The notes under the pieces are model-generated. The model was not told where the DNA came from, did not search any database, and worked only from the letters and a program-made list of their open reading frames with translations. The position numbers and the translations under genes were made by a program. From Heterodera schachtii (Eukaryota; Nematoda; Chromadorea; Rhabditida; Heteroderidae), in contig SIJG01000060.1 of NCBI GenBank assembly GCA_023374025.1, positions 656,455 through 720,454 on the forward strand: 64,000 nucleotides of DNA, in the 5' to 3' direction. Within the stretch, counting starts at the first letter, position 1; each line of letters starts with the position of its first letter. Positions 36,334 through 49,175 of the stretch are shown here, one piece after another.

Positions 36334-38139
36334 ATGAATGAAACACAAATAAAAGAGAATGAACAAATGGTCATATTGCAGGTAATTTGTTAAATATTTT
36401 GATAATATAACCACTTTTTTTAATGATCAAAATTCTTGCTGGCCAATGATTTGTTATGGAATATTTTGGCTCATTTTGACAATCAGTGGAATTTTTTTTT
36501 ATTTTTCAGTGATTTTCATCACAATTCGAACAAAGTTTACACAACACAAATAATTAATTAATCAAGCAATTATAAATTAAATGTTCAGGTCATTTCGTGG
36601 CTTCAAATATTTTATTGCCATTTTATTCATTCTTTGAAATGATCAATTTGTGTGGCAATTTTTTGTCAATTTTTACAGCATTGTCTGGTCAATATTTTGT
36701 GCCTTTTAAATTGGGTCGATATTTTGCAATCATTCCTATAATTTTCACCGGTTGTGCCGTAAAGTTAATGTTTTTCATTGGCATTGAACGACTGTTTGTT
36801 GTGATATTTCCGCTAAAGTATAAAATTAAATGATAAATGAAATAAAATTTATTTTATTTTTCATTAAGTCAGTTTGTTTTCATTACATATTTGCTTGGTC
36901 ATTTCAATTATTTTACAGAGACTCAACTTAATTGTTTCTTATGAAGGTGCGATTATTATGATATCAACAGTACTTATTTATGCATTAATCGTCGTAATAA
37001 TTCAGTCGGAAATGTTTTTTTTTTTTTTTGCAAAAAATAGAAAAAAATATTTGAATTAAAATCTCAAAAAACTTTTAAAAAATTAATTTTAAATATTTTT
37101 AACATGTTATTTAATATTGTCCACAAAATGGGTAAAAATTACGAAAATTTTACACTTCATTTGTTTCATAACAGCAAATATATACCAATAAATATTCATA
37201 GATCCACTTAGATATAAATTCTATCACAGTACGGATATCAGGGATCAGGGGGTCGTGAGTAGAGAAAGGCAAATCAACATTTTTCTCTTAGCGAACATTG
37301 TTTTAATAAATATCAACATTGATGTTGATATTTAATTAAATCAACATAACAATATGCCTTCACCTTAATAACAACGCTATTTTTAAAATGTGTATCATTT
37401 TTTGAAAATTTAAAGCAATTTTTAAAAAATGACTTTTAGCGGGAAATATCATTTGGGAGAGAGATAAGGCAAAATGAGAGAGTTGCTGTACTTTCAGTAC
37501 TGGTCAGACAAAATATTTTGATGAAGAATAAAGAAAAATTAATTAAAAAGAGAGTGTTATGGGAAGAGATTTAAGACAGAGAGAGAACAGAGAACATAGT
37601 GAGGAATCTGCGTCTCTTACCAAAAGATTCAGCGAAGAAGGGAAGAGAATTCTCTTTCCATAGCACTCTCTATTGAAATTATTTTCTCTACCCTCCTTCA
37701 TCAAAAATGTTTTGTATGACTGGGACTGAAATTCAGCACTCTCTAATTTTACACTATCTCTCAACATAAAATTATAAACCGTTCAAATAAATTTTAAAAA
37801 ATTATCGCAATTTTAAAATTTTACGTTGATATTTGCGTTGATGGCATAATGTTATGTTGATTTAATTAAATATTGCTCATTATCATTTTTTTTTTTTTGC
37901 CATTTTTCAGTACTGTCAAATTCAAACGCGGCACAATTCAACAAAAGAATTTTCCATTCACTCTTAACAATTGTTTTGATCAATATTGGTGGTTATATCA
38001 TTACAGCATTCACAACGATCATACTAAAATCATTTAATATTGATACCAATTCAATATCTTTTTGGAATTGTAGACAATTTCTTGGCATTTTGGTGCATTT
38101 CAGTGCCGCTTCATGTGGCCCAATTTTGTATTTGACAAG
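36334..38139 (+). pseudogene. Srsx-like chemoreceptor, pseudogene copy A
   Basis: Recognisable exons: 36334-36381 (MNETQIKENEQM), about 36434-36532, 36589-36817 (first half of the receptor with IERLFVV), 36919-37010 and 37911-38139 (NIGGYIITAF ... SAASCGPILYLTR). Lesions seen by comparison with the copy at 50950: no AG acceptor before exon 2, a two-base deletion at the start of exon 3, most of exon 4 (fourth membrane segment) deleted, an altered donor after exon 5, a foldback element in intron 5, and no last exon because the duplication junction lies in intron 6. Nematode Srsx receptors are seven-helix chemosensory GPCRs; this copy cannot encode one. Confidence 0.85.
37305..37875. repeat. Foldback element in intron 5 of copy A
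   Basis: Ends read AATATCAACATTGATGTTGA / TTTAATTAAATCAACATAAC and the inverse at 37823-37872. The arms stay complementary deep inside: GAGAGTTGCTGTACTTTCAG near 37477 faces its inverse near 37725, and AGAGAGTGTTATGGGAAGAG near 37552 faces its inverse near 37670. The element is therefore almost wholly palindromic, with no coding capacity. The minus-strand frame at 37543-37767 is a by-product. The duplicated copy is at about 39668-40238. Confidence 0.8.
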
Positions 38140-38694
38140 GCATAGTTCTAATTTATTTATTATTAATTTTAATTTTTTTTACTAATATAGATAAATTTTG
38201 GATTTAAGTCAGATAGATTTTTTGATATGAAATAAGCGAAAAACGAATAATTGTTGGAACAAGTTGGAATTTAAAATTTTCATATTTCATAATGTCTTGT
38301 TCTGCTCTCATCTATTTTTTCAATTTGTCATAATTTTTTGATAATTTAATTGTATATTAAATCATTAAATTTTCCCATCAATTGTTGCGTGACATTTTAA
38401 AGAAAATTTGAAAAAAAATGTAAGATCACGAATAGGCATGAAAGTTTTAAAAATTATAATTTTTGAATAAATTCTCTTAAGTCTATTCACCGTAAACTTT
38501 CTTTAAATTAAAATTTTCCTAACAAAAGAGTACAAATTTGTGCTCTGCCATGTCACGAATAGGATCAAAGCTTTTCAAATTTAAAATTTCAGCAATTAAT
38601 TTGAGTAAAGCAATTTCACCCGTAAATCTTCATTATATTTAATAGCAAAAGAAAAAAATTCAACAAATTTTGAATAAGCATTTCCTAAATTACA

Positions 38695-40639
38695 ATGAAT
38701 GAAACACAAATAAAAGAGAATGAACAAATGGTCATATTGCAGGTAATTTGTTAAATATTTTGATAATATAACCACTTTTTTTAATGATCAAAATTCTTGC
38801 TGGCCAATGATTTGTTATGGAATATTTTGGCTCATTTTGACAATCAGTGGAATTTTTTTTTTATTTTTCAGTGATTTTCATCACAATTCGAACAAAGTTT
38901 ACACAACACAAATAATTAATTAATCAAGCAATTATAAATTAAATGTTCAGGTCATTTCGTGGCTTCAAATATTTTATTGCCATTTTATTCATTCTTTGAA
39001 ATGATCAATTTGTGTGGCAATTTTTTTGTCAATTTTTACAGCATTGTCTGGTCAATATTTTGTGCCTTTTAAATTGGGTCGATATTTTGCAATCATTCCT
39101 ATAATTTTCACCGGTTGTGCCGTAAAGTTAATGTTTTTCATTGGCATTGAACGACTGTTTGTTGTGATACTTCCGCTAAAGTATAAAATTAAATGATAAA
39201 TGAAATAAAATTTATTTTATTTTTCATTAAGTCAGTTTGTTTTCATTACATATTTGCTTGGTCATTTCAATTATTTTACAGAGACTCAACTTAATTGTTT
39301 CTTATGAAGGTGCGATTATTATGATATCAACAGTACTTATTTATGCATTAATCGTCGTAATAATTCAGTCGGAAATGTTTTTTTTTTTTTTTGCAAAAAA
39401 TAGAAAAAAATATTTGAATTAAAATCTCAAAAAACTTTTAAAAAATTAATTTTAAATATTTTTAACATGTTATTTAATATTGTCCACAAAATGGGTAAAA
39501 ATTACGAAAATTTTACACTTCATTTGTTTCATAACAGCAAATATATACCAATAAATATTCATAGATCCACTTAGATATAAATTCTATCACAGTACGGATA
39601 TCAGGGATCAGGGGGTCGTGAGTAGAGAAAGGCAAATCAACATTTTTCTCTTAGCGAACATTGTTTTAATAAATATCAACATTGATGTTGATATTTAATT
39701 AAATCAACATAACAATATGCCTTCACCTTAATAACAACGCTATTTTTAAAATGTGTATCATTTTTTGAAAATTTAAAGCAATTTTTAAAAAATGACTTTT
39801 AGCGGGAAATATCATTTGGGAGAGAGATAAGGCAAAATGAGAGAGTTGCTGTACTTTCAGTACTGGTCAGACAAAATATTTTGATGAAGAATAAAGAAAA
39901 ATTAATTAAAAAGAGAGTGTTATGGGAAGAGATTTAAGACAGAGAGAGAACAGAGAACATAGTGAGGAATCTGCGTCTCTTACCAAAAGATTCAGCGAAG
40001 AAGGGAAGAGAATTCTCTTTCCATAGCACTCTCTATTGAAATTATTTTCTCTACCCTCCTTCATCAAAAATGTTTTGTATGACTGGGACTGAAATTCAGC
40101 ACTCTCTAATTTTACACTATCTCTCAACATAAAATTATAAACCGTTCAAATAAATTTTAAAAAATTATCGCAATTTTAAAATTTTACGTTGATATTTGCG
40201 TTGATGGCATAATGTTATGTTGATTTAATTAAATATTGCTCATTATCATTTTTTTTTTTTTGCCATTTTTCAGTACTGTCAAATTCAAACGCGGCACAAT
40301 TCAACAAAAGAATTTTCCATTCACTCTTAACAATTGTTTTGATCAATATTGGTGGTTATATCATTACAGCATTCACAACGATCATACTAAAATCATTTAA
40401 TATTGATACCAATTCAATATCTTTTTGGAATTGTAGACAATTTCTTGGCATTTTGGTGCATTTCAGTGCCGCTTCATGTGGCCCAATTTTGTATTTGACA
40501 AGGCATAGTTCTAATTTATTTATTATTAATTTTAATTTTTTTTAGTTCGGAATATCGTACGGCATTTCAAAAAGAATTTGTACTTTTGTTGAAATTAATT
40601 TGCGTTCATTACTCTTCTGCGGTTGTGCCACTGCAGTGA
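38695..40639 (+). pseudogene. Srsx-like chemoreceptor, pseudogene copy B
   Basis: Tandem copy of A with the same lesions, plus one extra T in exon 3 at about 39025 that adds another frame change. Unlike A it keeps the last exon (40546-40639, SEYRTAFQKEF ... VVPLQ then TGA). Exon 6 is 40274-40502 and ends at a GC donor (40503) as in all copies. Exon 1 at 38695 is unchanged from A. No function is expected. Confidence 0.85.
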
Positions 40640-40767
40640 TGGAAAAGAAAATTTCATGAATTAGTGACCTTTAATCAATTCTTGATATTTCATCATTTTT
40701 TATTTTATCCAAATGGTAATTCTTTCATTTTTATATTCACTAATTATGCGCGGTTCTAATGAAATTG

Positions 40768-40935
40768 AAAAGAGAGAGAGAGAGAGAGAGAGAGAAACAG
40801 AGAGAGAGAGAGCAAGAGAGAGAGAGAGATGAGAGAGAGAACCAAGAGAGAGAGGAAGAATAGAGTGAGAGCGATCGAGAGAGAGAGAAACAGAGAGAGA
40901 CCAAGAGAGAGAGAGAGAGCGAGAGAGAGAAAGAT
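40768..40935. repeat. GA-rich microsatellite
   Basis: An imperfect (GA)n tract of about 165 bases, interrupted by 'aac', 'caa' and 'gat'. It follows the last exon of copy B by about 130 bases. The long minus-strand frame over it (Leu/Ser repeats) is due to the repeat. Confidence 0.9.
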
Positions 40936-41029
40936 AGTGAACATTTTAAATTTCTTTAAAATATCCTCGTTTGTTTTGATGTGGCATTCTGTAAGCAATT
41001 GTACGTAGGTAGGCTAGCTAGGATCTTTT

Positions 41030-41560
41030 CCAAGCCGGTCTCATAAATCCTTATCCCACTTTTTCATTCCTTCCCGGCTTGACTCCTAAATCTTGGTTTA
41101 GGTTTCGAATCTTTTGAAAAACAAATTTAAGAATCACAGATATCTTGGACATTCCTAATCTTGAGTAATGTTGGAATTTTCTCAAGTCAGACCGATTATT
41201 TGATATGAAATAAGAGAAAAACGAATATGTGAAGAAATTGTGCCAATTCATAAAATAATAAAATACTAATGAGAAAAAAATCTGGCTAATCTCCTAAGGA
41301 CCAGGGTCAGGATTTCCCAGATGGATCCGGACTGGATTTCAGGATTAATTCAAAATCCTGTTTTAGGACCCGGACTTTAATATTGGAAATAAAAAATTGT
41401 TTAATTATTTATTTATTTATTCATTCACATTTTTAGCCATGTTTCATTCAGGACCAATTTCCGGCTATTAGCTTTATTGCATTTAATTCCGGCAGCGAAA
41501 GATTAATTCTGGATGTGCTCTTATGATAAATTCATCTAAATATGCCATAACAAATCATTG
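41030..41560 (+). repeat. Relic of the glutathione-synthetase-like upstream region
   Basis: 41400-41540 matches the 5' flank of both glutathione-synthetase-like genes (29760-29890 and 45055-45180): 'tttatttattcacatttttagccatgtttcattca', 'gaccaatttccgg', 'gatgtgctcttatg'. 41030-41170 matches the intron 6 repeat and 41275-41340 the tandem unit of 28965-29645. No exon of the gene follows; the sequence runs instead into the inverted receptor C. Confidence 0.7.
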
Positions 41561-41948
41561 GCCACCAAGGATTTTGATCAGAACAAAACTTAAAATAAGT
41601 TAAATTTTAAAATTTAAAATTTAATATATCCCTTGCAATATTATCATTTCTTCTTTCTCTTTTATTTGGGTTTCATTCATTTTAATAAAATAAAAAGGCT
41701 TTTTTTTTAATATTTAAATAGTATTTCTTTTAATGAATTATGAAAAAAATTTTGCGTTAAAAAGGCAATTTTAAGGAAATGTTTGCGCAGACGAAGAACG
41801 GCACGATATTTGATAGGATTTATCCATTTAAATAATGTTTTTTGAAGAAAAATATATATTTGATAAAAGATAAATATTTGGAAGTTTGAAAATATCAAAA
41901 AAAAAAATATTGTCATACTCAATCTAATTCATTAAGCTTCTTTTTCCT

Positions 41949-43260
41949 TCACTGCAGTGACACAACCGCATTAGAGTTATTTTGAACGCAAATTAATTTT
42001 AACAAAAGTGCAAATTCTTTTTGAAAAGCCGTGCGATATTCGTAACTTAAAAAAAATAATTCATTAAAATAATATAAAAATTATTTTTTGCCTTGTCAAA
42101 TACAAAATTGGGGCACATGAAGCGGCACTGAGATGGAACCAAATGCCAATAATTTGATTAGAATTCCAAAAAAACATGGCATTAATATCATTGCTAATTG
42201 ATTTCACTGTTATTACAGCGAATATTGCAATGATATAACCACCAAAATTGACCAAAACAATTGTTAAGAGTGAACGGATAATCTTTTTGTTGAATTGTGC
42301 CGCGTTTGAATTTGACGGTTCTGAAAAATGACAACAAGAAAAAGACAATGAGCAAAAAAACTTTTGAACTGATAAATAAAATGAAAATTTTTAATTGCTG
42401 TCATAAATAACCTTTCCGACAATGAATTATTACAGCAATTACTGCATAAATAATTACTGTAGATACCATAATTGTTTCGTTCTCAAAAGTAACAGTTAAG
42501 CTGAGTTTCTGTAAAATAATTTGAAATGATTAAGCAAATCTTACTAAACAAAAAACTGACTGAATCAAAAATGAGGCTGTTAATTTCGTAATAATTGCCA
42601 ATAACATTAAGCACTTTCATTTTGTCATCATAAGAACGTAAAAAAACAAATGCCGGCACAATAATTTGGGTTACAGTAGCCATCAGGACAACAGTAAGAA
42701 AAAGTGACGATTTGAATTTCCTTACGTAAAAAAAGGATTATTAAAATATTTTTTAATAAATTTTTACTTTAGTGGAAAAATCAAAATAAACAGTCGTTCA
42801 ACGCCAATGAAAAGCATTATAAGGAGGGCGCAGCCGATGCTTGTTAAAGGAACCACAGCAAAATAAAGACCAATTTGAAATGGCCTAAAGTATTTGCCAG
42901 AAAATGCCGTAAAAATTGACAAAAAATTGCCACAAAAATTGATGATTTCAAAGAATGAATAAAATGCTAACAATATATTCGAGGATCCACGAAATGATCG
43001 GAAAAATTAATTGTAATTAAATAATTTATTAATGATTATAGCCAACTTTGTCCGAATTGTGATGAAAATCACTGAAAAATTGAACAAAATTCCAATAATT
43101 GTCAAAATGAGCAAAAATATGCCATAACCAATCATTGGCCAGCAAGGAATTTGATCAGAACACATCTTTATTAAAAATGGTATAATATTATCAAAAATAT
43201 TTAATAAATCACCTTCAATATGACGATTTCTTCATTCTCTTTTATCTGGGATTCATTCAT
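41949..43260 (-). CDS. Srsx-like chemoreceptor, copy C, one abnormal splice site
   Basis: Seven exons on the minus strand: 43260-43213, 43165-43047, 42998-42768, 42720-42561, 42508-42412, 42320-42092, 42045-41949. Frames join to 326 residues. Features: GILFNFSVIFITIR (helix 1), VERLFIL with IFPLK (DRY-like region after helix 3), IIMVSTVIIYA (helix 5), LVNFGGYIIAIFA (helix 6), SAASCAPILYLTR then YEYRTAF (helix 7 and tail). The acceptor of intron 2 reads CG instead of AG (42999-43000) and I find no AG to replace it, so splicing may fail. The inverse orientation relative to the other five copies, together with 5' flank shared with copy E, shows it is an inverted duplicate. It could be functional only if the acceptor is misread in the assembly. 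Confidence 0.75.
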
Positions 43261-45377
43261 TTTAATGCAAGAAAAAAGCTCTTTTTCAAAAAAATATTTG
43301 AATGAGTTTTTTTTTGAATATGAATGAATGAATTTTTGTTTTATGAAAATTTTTTTGCGGTAAATGGCAATTAATGAAAGTAATGACAGTAAATTACGTT
43401 TTTTTTTTCATCTGCGCTGCGCATTTGGTAAACATTTATCAGGCCAACAATTTGTTGTAATTTAATGAATATTTAACATATTTGCGCAGACGAAAAACGG
43501 CGCGGGACAAATGCCAACCGTGAAATTAACTAATTAAAAAATGAGTAACAATTTTCATAAAACTATGTATTTCCAAAATCCCATTAGATTGTCTTATAAA
43601 AATGTTAGAAAAAGGTAAAATTTCAAAAAATGAGAAAAGATAATTAAATTTTCAGAAATTAGTCAAGTTGAAAAAATAATAAATGAGTAGGGAAAAAGAC
43701 ATTACGAACAATGAATTTTAATTACAACTCTTTCTAATACGCCGGATATTTTACTGGATTTTATGTTCTGATTTTCACAAATACCGTGGTTTGCCATAGT
43801 GACTAATTTTTGTTAAAACTTCCTAAAAATTAACACAAAAACTTTTAAATTTTGGGTATATGTCAATATTTCTAGTATTTGAAAATTTAAAGCAAAACTT
43901 AGTTATTTTAGCTACAAAAATCACTTAATAACCTGGCCAAAATTCAAAAAATTTCTAGGCGGCGCCTGTCGGCAACGCCGGACCCTAAAATTATTATTTG
44001 CTTAAAAATCGCCTTAGAATCACAAAAGTTAGACAATTTTTGGACAAATAAATGCAAAGTAAAATTCTCAAAATGGTTAAATATAATATATTAAAGATTA
44101 TTTTAGAAGAATTAAACAAAAAAAAAATCTGTTGATCCTGGCCAAAATTATCAGGATCAGAATTTCCCAGATGCACTCGGACCGGATTTAGAATTAAAAA
44201 TCCTCTTTTTCAGGACTCCTAATCCATGGTAATTTTTCAAAATATACCCTGATCAGGATCAAGAGTCTGGAAAATCCTGATAGGATCTGCTCCTATCCAG
44301 GCTCTATTAAAAAGTATAAATTTCATAATAATTCTTCAACATTTTATTTTCATCATATTTATGCATAAATCAATTTAACAAAAAATTCTAAGAAAATTTA
44401 TAAACACTTGAAATGTTCTCAGCAGTTTCTCTGCAAAATTGGTGAGCTTTCGATGAGTCTAGAATGTTGGGTGATCAAACGAAAAAAAAATTTTCGAAAA
44501 AATAATGCTGGTCTGGTAAGTGTGAGACAATGTGTTCCTCCAGGCAAAAAATTCTAAGAAAATTTATAAACATTTGTAGGGTTCTCAGCAGTTTCCCTGC
44601 AAAATTTGGTGAGCTTTCGATCAGTCTAGAACGTTGGGTGATCAAATGAAAAAAAAAATTTAAAAAAAATAATCCTGGTGTGGTAAGTGTGAAGAACTGT
44701 GTTCCTCCAGGCAAAAAATTCTAAAAAAATTTATAAACATTTGTAGGGTTCTCAGCAGTTTCTCTGCAAAAAAAAAATCTGGTTGATCCTGGCCAAAATT
44801 ATCAGGATCAGAATTTCCCAGATGGACTCGGAGTGGATTTAGAATTAAAATTACTTTTTCAAGTACTCCTAATCCATGACAATTTTTCAAAATACCCTGA
44901 TCAGGATCAAGAGTCTGGAAAAATCCTGACAGGATCTGCTCCTATCCAGGCTCTATTAAAAAGTATAAATTTCATAATAATTCTTCAACATTTTATTTTC
45001 ATCATATTTAATCATAAAGTAATTTAATAAATTACTCATTATTATGTGAATTACTGTTTGTTTATTTATTTATTCATATTTTTAGCCATGTTTCATTCAT
45101 GACCAATTTCCGGCTATTAGATTTATTACATACAATTGCGGAGCAGTAGATGAATTCTGGATGTGCGCTTATGGCATTTAATCAATTCGTCTACAGATTT
45201 TACGTTCATATGAAAATAATGATTTTTTTTTGGATTTTGAAAAATAAAAAAATGTCAATTAGTAATAGCTGACGAAATTTTTGCCTTATAAAAAGCAGTG
45301 AAATTTTAATTAGGCGCCATAAATATAATTCAAATTAATTAACTGTTTTCTCCAAATAAATTACACCTATTATTACA
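43261..45377. other. Stretch between receptor C and glutathione-synthetase-like copy 2
   Basis: No gene. 43430-43530 is the inverse of 53440-53560 (shared 'cggttggcatttgtcccgcgccgtttttcgtctgcgcaaa'), the common upstream region of receptors C and E. 44120-44290 and 44775-44960 carry the repeat of 28965-29645. 44385-44770 is a different tandem repeat of about 180 bases ('ttctcagcagtttctctgcaaaa', 'gtgagctttcgat'). 45055-45377 is the 5' flank of copy 2 and holds a TGGCAT at about 45173, as copy 1 does at about 29879. Confidence 0.6.
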
Positions 45378-48300
45378 ATGAGTCAAATCTTTTGGACAAT
45401 TTCATTTCTGTTGATAATTGGAAGTGCAATTAGCAATGGAACTGACGAAGTGAAAAGAGGTAAAATTTATAAATAAAAATGTAAATTAAATTTTTTAAAT
45501 TAGTCCATGGTATTGTCTAAATTTTTGCAAAGTCCATACTTATATTGTTGGACAAAAAGGCATCGTTTTTCATTCGATTAACAAAAAAATAAATAATTAA
45601 CGGGGAAAGATTTTAAAAAAAATTTTCACAAAATTTATTGTTTAGTGGAAATAAGTCTGCAGGATTTGGTGGAAGATGCCATCAATTGGGCCCATCACAT
45701 TGGCTTGGCATGGCGAGCCGACAAAAAATTTCCACGGTGATTTAAATAAAAAATTTTTATCGTTTTTTTGGCATTTTTTCGCAGAAGTGACACCTGCGTT
45801 TTTGTGCCTTTCACATTGTTTCCATCACCTTTCCCGCGCAAAATATACAACGAGGCGCTAGAAATTCAAAAAGTTAATTTAATTTTAACAATTTATTCAT
45901 TAAGTTGAAATTTTTTTCAAATTTTAATAGGTACATAAACTTTTGCGCTATTTAAAAATAGGTATATTTGGAATTTTATTAAAATCCGGGACCCTTTTGG
46001 ATGATAAATTTTTTTTTTTGTAAAATAATTGTCTAATAATTAAAATTTGTTCCTGAGGTTTTTGGCTATCTAACACCTATTTTGACTAATTCTTCTGACT
46101 TTCTAACAAAGACTTCAAAAAATAAATAAAAAATAAAGCCATAAAGCGAAAATTTGAATTTTCGATTTTTGTTCGAGTTAGTTTTCGGGTAGGGATTAGA
46201 AATTGGTAAAATCAAAAGCCACACATTCGTGGTCAAGGACCCTAAAAAAAACCCCTGAAAACAAGTTTTCACGAGTTTTTAGCACATTTGCAAAACACAA
46301 GAATCCCTTCTTCACCTTTAGTTTTTAATAAAATTCATGGACCATTTTTCAAATAGCGCCCGTTTTTTTCGAAATTAATTAAGTTTTTTTTTGAATTAAG
46401 GCAATGCAATTACTGTACTTTCGGGTCTCAAATGATTTCGATTTTTTAACCAAAACATTGGAGCCGGTTGCCGCCACAGATGTTACGATCCGAAGCTGGT
46501 TGAAACTGTATCGTGAGGTTCACAGTCTGCCAATCATCAGTCAGCCGCTCACTTTGGTGTTGACTCGATCGGTTTGTTTAAAATTTAAATAAATAATTTT
46601 TTATTTTTTAAAATTCCCTTTTTTATTTCCATGAGTAATAATTATAATTTATATATCTTTTGATTTAATTGTTCAAGGATTATATGTGTCATTTGAGCAA
46701 AAGCAATGGAACAGATGAAGAAGAATACCAATTGAAACAGGCATTTAAAAATTAAAAAATTTTTAAATAATTAAATAAATAAAATATCCCAAAAAGGTGG
46801 AAGTGAACATTGGTCAAATGGGAGGCCCAGCAATTGCAAACCGTACAACAATCATTCACCGTCAAATGTTGGCAAAGGTGGGCTACGAAGCGGCCAATTT
46901 GCCGGACAATGATGCGGAAGGCATTGTGGCCAAGGGACTGTACCAGGCTTGGTAAGACCAATTTTGGCGCCAATTAAAAAATAAAATTTTATCGGTTCAA
47001 TAATTTGCGCAAAAAATAATGTTTTTGTTCAGGTTTACTAATCTAGTTGCCCTACCATTTTAAATTGCCGATACCCAGAACTATGTTCCAGGCCCGGCTC
47101 CTAGGCTCTACTCCTAAGTCCTGGTTCTATTCCCGAATTTTTTGTTTAAACATATAAGGATCAAAGATACCCAGGAAATCTTTTCCCGGCCCTACTCCTA
47201 AATCCTGATCCTGATCCCACTTTTTCATTTCTTCCCGGCTCGACTTTTAAGTCTTGTTCCTGGTCACGAATTTTTTTTTGAAAACAAATTTATGAATCAC
47301 AGATATCCAGGATATCCTTCCAACCAGACACCACCGATTGTCCAATAAAATACAATTTAAGGATGGCATTTGGTGTTGATGACGCAATTGTTGTTGTCGT
47401 CGCTAGACGCGCTGCCCGCAACATTGAACAGTTCCAATTGGAAGTGCGGCTGGAACAATTGTCGGGAAACAAAATCCAAATTGTCAAACTTTCAATCGAC
47501 GAATGCGATGATCAGTGATCTTTTTTAAATTTAAATTTTAATACGAATCTCAACGGTAAACATTTATAGATTTGGGATATTGAATAATAATTTTTCGTTA
47601 AATATTAATTAATTCAATTATTTAATGTTTCAGATTATTTCTTGATCCAAAAGACAATTCATTGCGATACAATGGTCAGTTGGTCGCTGTTGTGTATTAC
47701 AAAACAATTATTGTGAACCCAGCACTAAAATCATATAATGCACGGCTCAAAATCGAAAAATCGACGGCAATTGTATTAATAAAATACATAAATAATAATA
47801 TTAAAATTAAATTAATTATTTCACCTTTAGATGAAACGTAAATATAAATTTAATTGCTTTAATTATTAAGAAAAGCCCGACTATTAGTCTCGAGTTGGCA
47901 TGTGCCAAAAAAGTTCAACAGGTGACAATTCAAAAAATTATCGTTTTTCATAAAATTTGTTTAAATTAATTATAGAAATTAATTTTTTAGGCCCTTTCTG
48001 AACCTGGTGTGTTGGAACACTTTTTCCCGGAACCAGAATATGCACAAATGGTCAACGATATACGAAAAACATTTGCAAAAATGTGGAGCCTTGACCAAGA
48101 GAATGATGAAATCATGAAAATCATTAGCGTATGTAATTAACACAATAACCATTAATTAATAAGATTTTTTAAAATAATTTTGAAACCCATGGACAAAAAG
48201 ATTTTTTCCATTTTACGTTTCTTACTATAATGCTTAAATCCAATTTTAAATCGCTTAATCTACAAGTCCCAAAATTTGAAGGATGCCATTGAAAATCCTG

Positions 48301-49175
48301 GTAATTACGTGCTAAAACCAAGCCAAGAAGGAGGCGGCAACAATTTTTGGAATGAAGAAATTGCTAAAAAATTACGCACTTTCAAACCCAAAGAGCGAGC
48401 AGCACATATTTTAATGGAACGACTTCGACCACTTGTTGTGAAGGTGCGCGGGTACAATTAATTATTAATTATCCAATTAACGGTGGGCGGTGATAATGAA
48501 AGAAAACGAGAGACGGACTAGAGAGCGTGTGAAAATTTAATTTAATTAATTTGAAATATTATTATATAATTTTTGATCTATTTTCTACTTTCCCCTCCAA
48601 AGTAATATATTAAATTTATTAAATTATATTTCTATTATTAACGGGTGGGGGATTGAGAATCGAAAAAAATTTAATAAATATTAAAATGTTATTTTAATTT
48701 TTCATCGAATTCCACTTCACCCTCCCCCTTAATTGGCTGGTATTAATAAGTTTAAAATTTAATTTATTAATTTTAATATTATTTTAATTTTTTTTATTAT
48801 CCTCCATTTCCGCTGGTGCCAATATTTTTAAATTTTAATTTAAAAAATATAAAATATTAGTTCAATTTTATCGATCTCCAGTTCTCACCTCCCCGTTAAT
48901 GGGATATTATCAAAATTTTTAACTTAATTTGATTAATAATTGAAAATATTATTTTTTAGAATTACATGGTCCGCCCATACGTAAAAGAGGTTCCTCAACT
49001 GTCCAACATTGTCAGTGAGCTGAGCATCTACGGCTATTTGTTGGGCAACTCCAGCAACATGGCCGTGTTGCGCAACGAACGTGACGGGTACATGTTGCGC
49101 AGCAAGCGCGAGGATGACACCGAAGGCGGCATTCACGCGGGCGGAGGCGTACACGATTCGCCATACCTTTTTTAG
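45378..49175 (+). CDS. Secreted glutathione-synthetase-like protein, copy 2, intact
   Basis: Twelve exons: 45378-45459, 45646-45736, 45785-45872, 46401-46571, 46678-46740, 46797-46951, 47362-47514, 47634-47772, 47871-47921, 47991-48128, 48267-48443, 48960-49175; 507 residues. Eukaryotic glutathione synthetases are about 470 residues, so the extra length is the secreted N-terminus (MSQIFWTISFLLIIGSAIS). ATP-grasp features: R143-S-D-Y-M, E167 and N169 in KQVEVN (metal ligands in the family), E398 and GGG 399-401 in QEGGGNN, and GGIHAGGG at 492-499. The loop after the metal site (IGQMGG) is two residues shorter than in the housekeeping enzyme and lacks its serines, which bind the gamma-glutamylcysteine part. 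This fits the described cyst-nematode effectors whose substrate site has changed. The enzyme normally adds glycine to gamma-glutamylcysteine; the present substrate is unknown. The exon 5 donor is GC. Confidence 0.9.

Larger units (their letters stand above)
35821..40543 (+). repeat. Direct tandem duplication of about 2.36 kb
   Basis: The segment from 35821 to about 38180 is repeated from 38182 to about 40543 with very few differences (several are changes in T-run length). The junction lies in intron 6 of the receptor pseudogene, so the first copy lacks the last exon and the second has it. The whole foldback element in the middle was duplicated too. Near-identity of non-coding sequence says the event is recent, or that the copies are being homogenised. 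Confidence 0.92.

Noticed and set aside
37543..37767. Minus-strand frame of 74 residues, perfectly repeated at 39906-40130
   Set aside because: Conservation of the two copies is due to the recent tandem duplication; the frame lies in the middle of a palindromic element.
40756..40998. Leu/Ser-rich minus-strand frame of 80 residues
   Set aside because: Translation of the GA microsatellite; no evidence of a gene.
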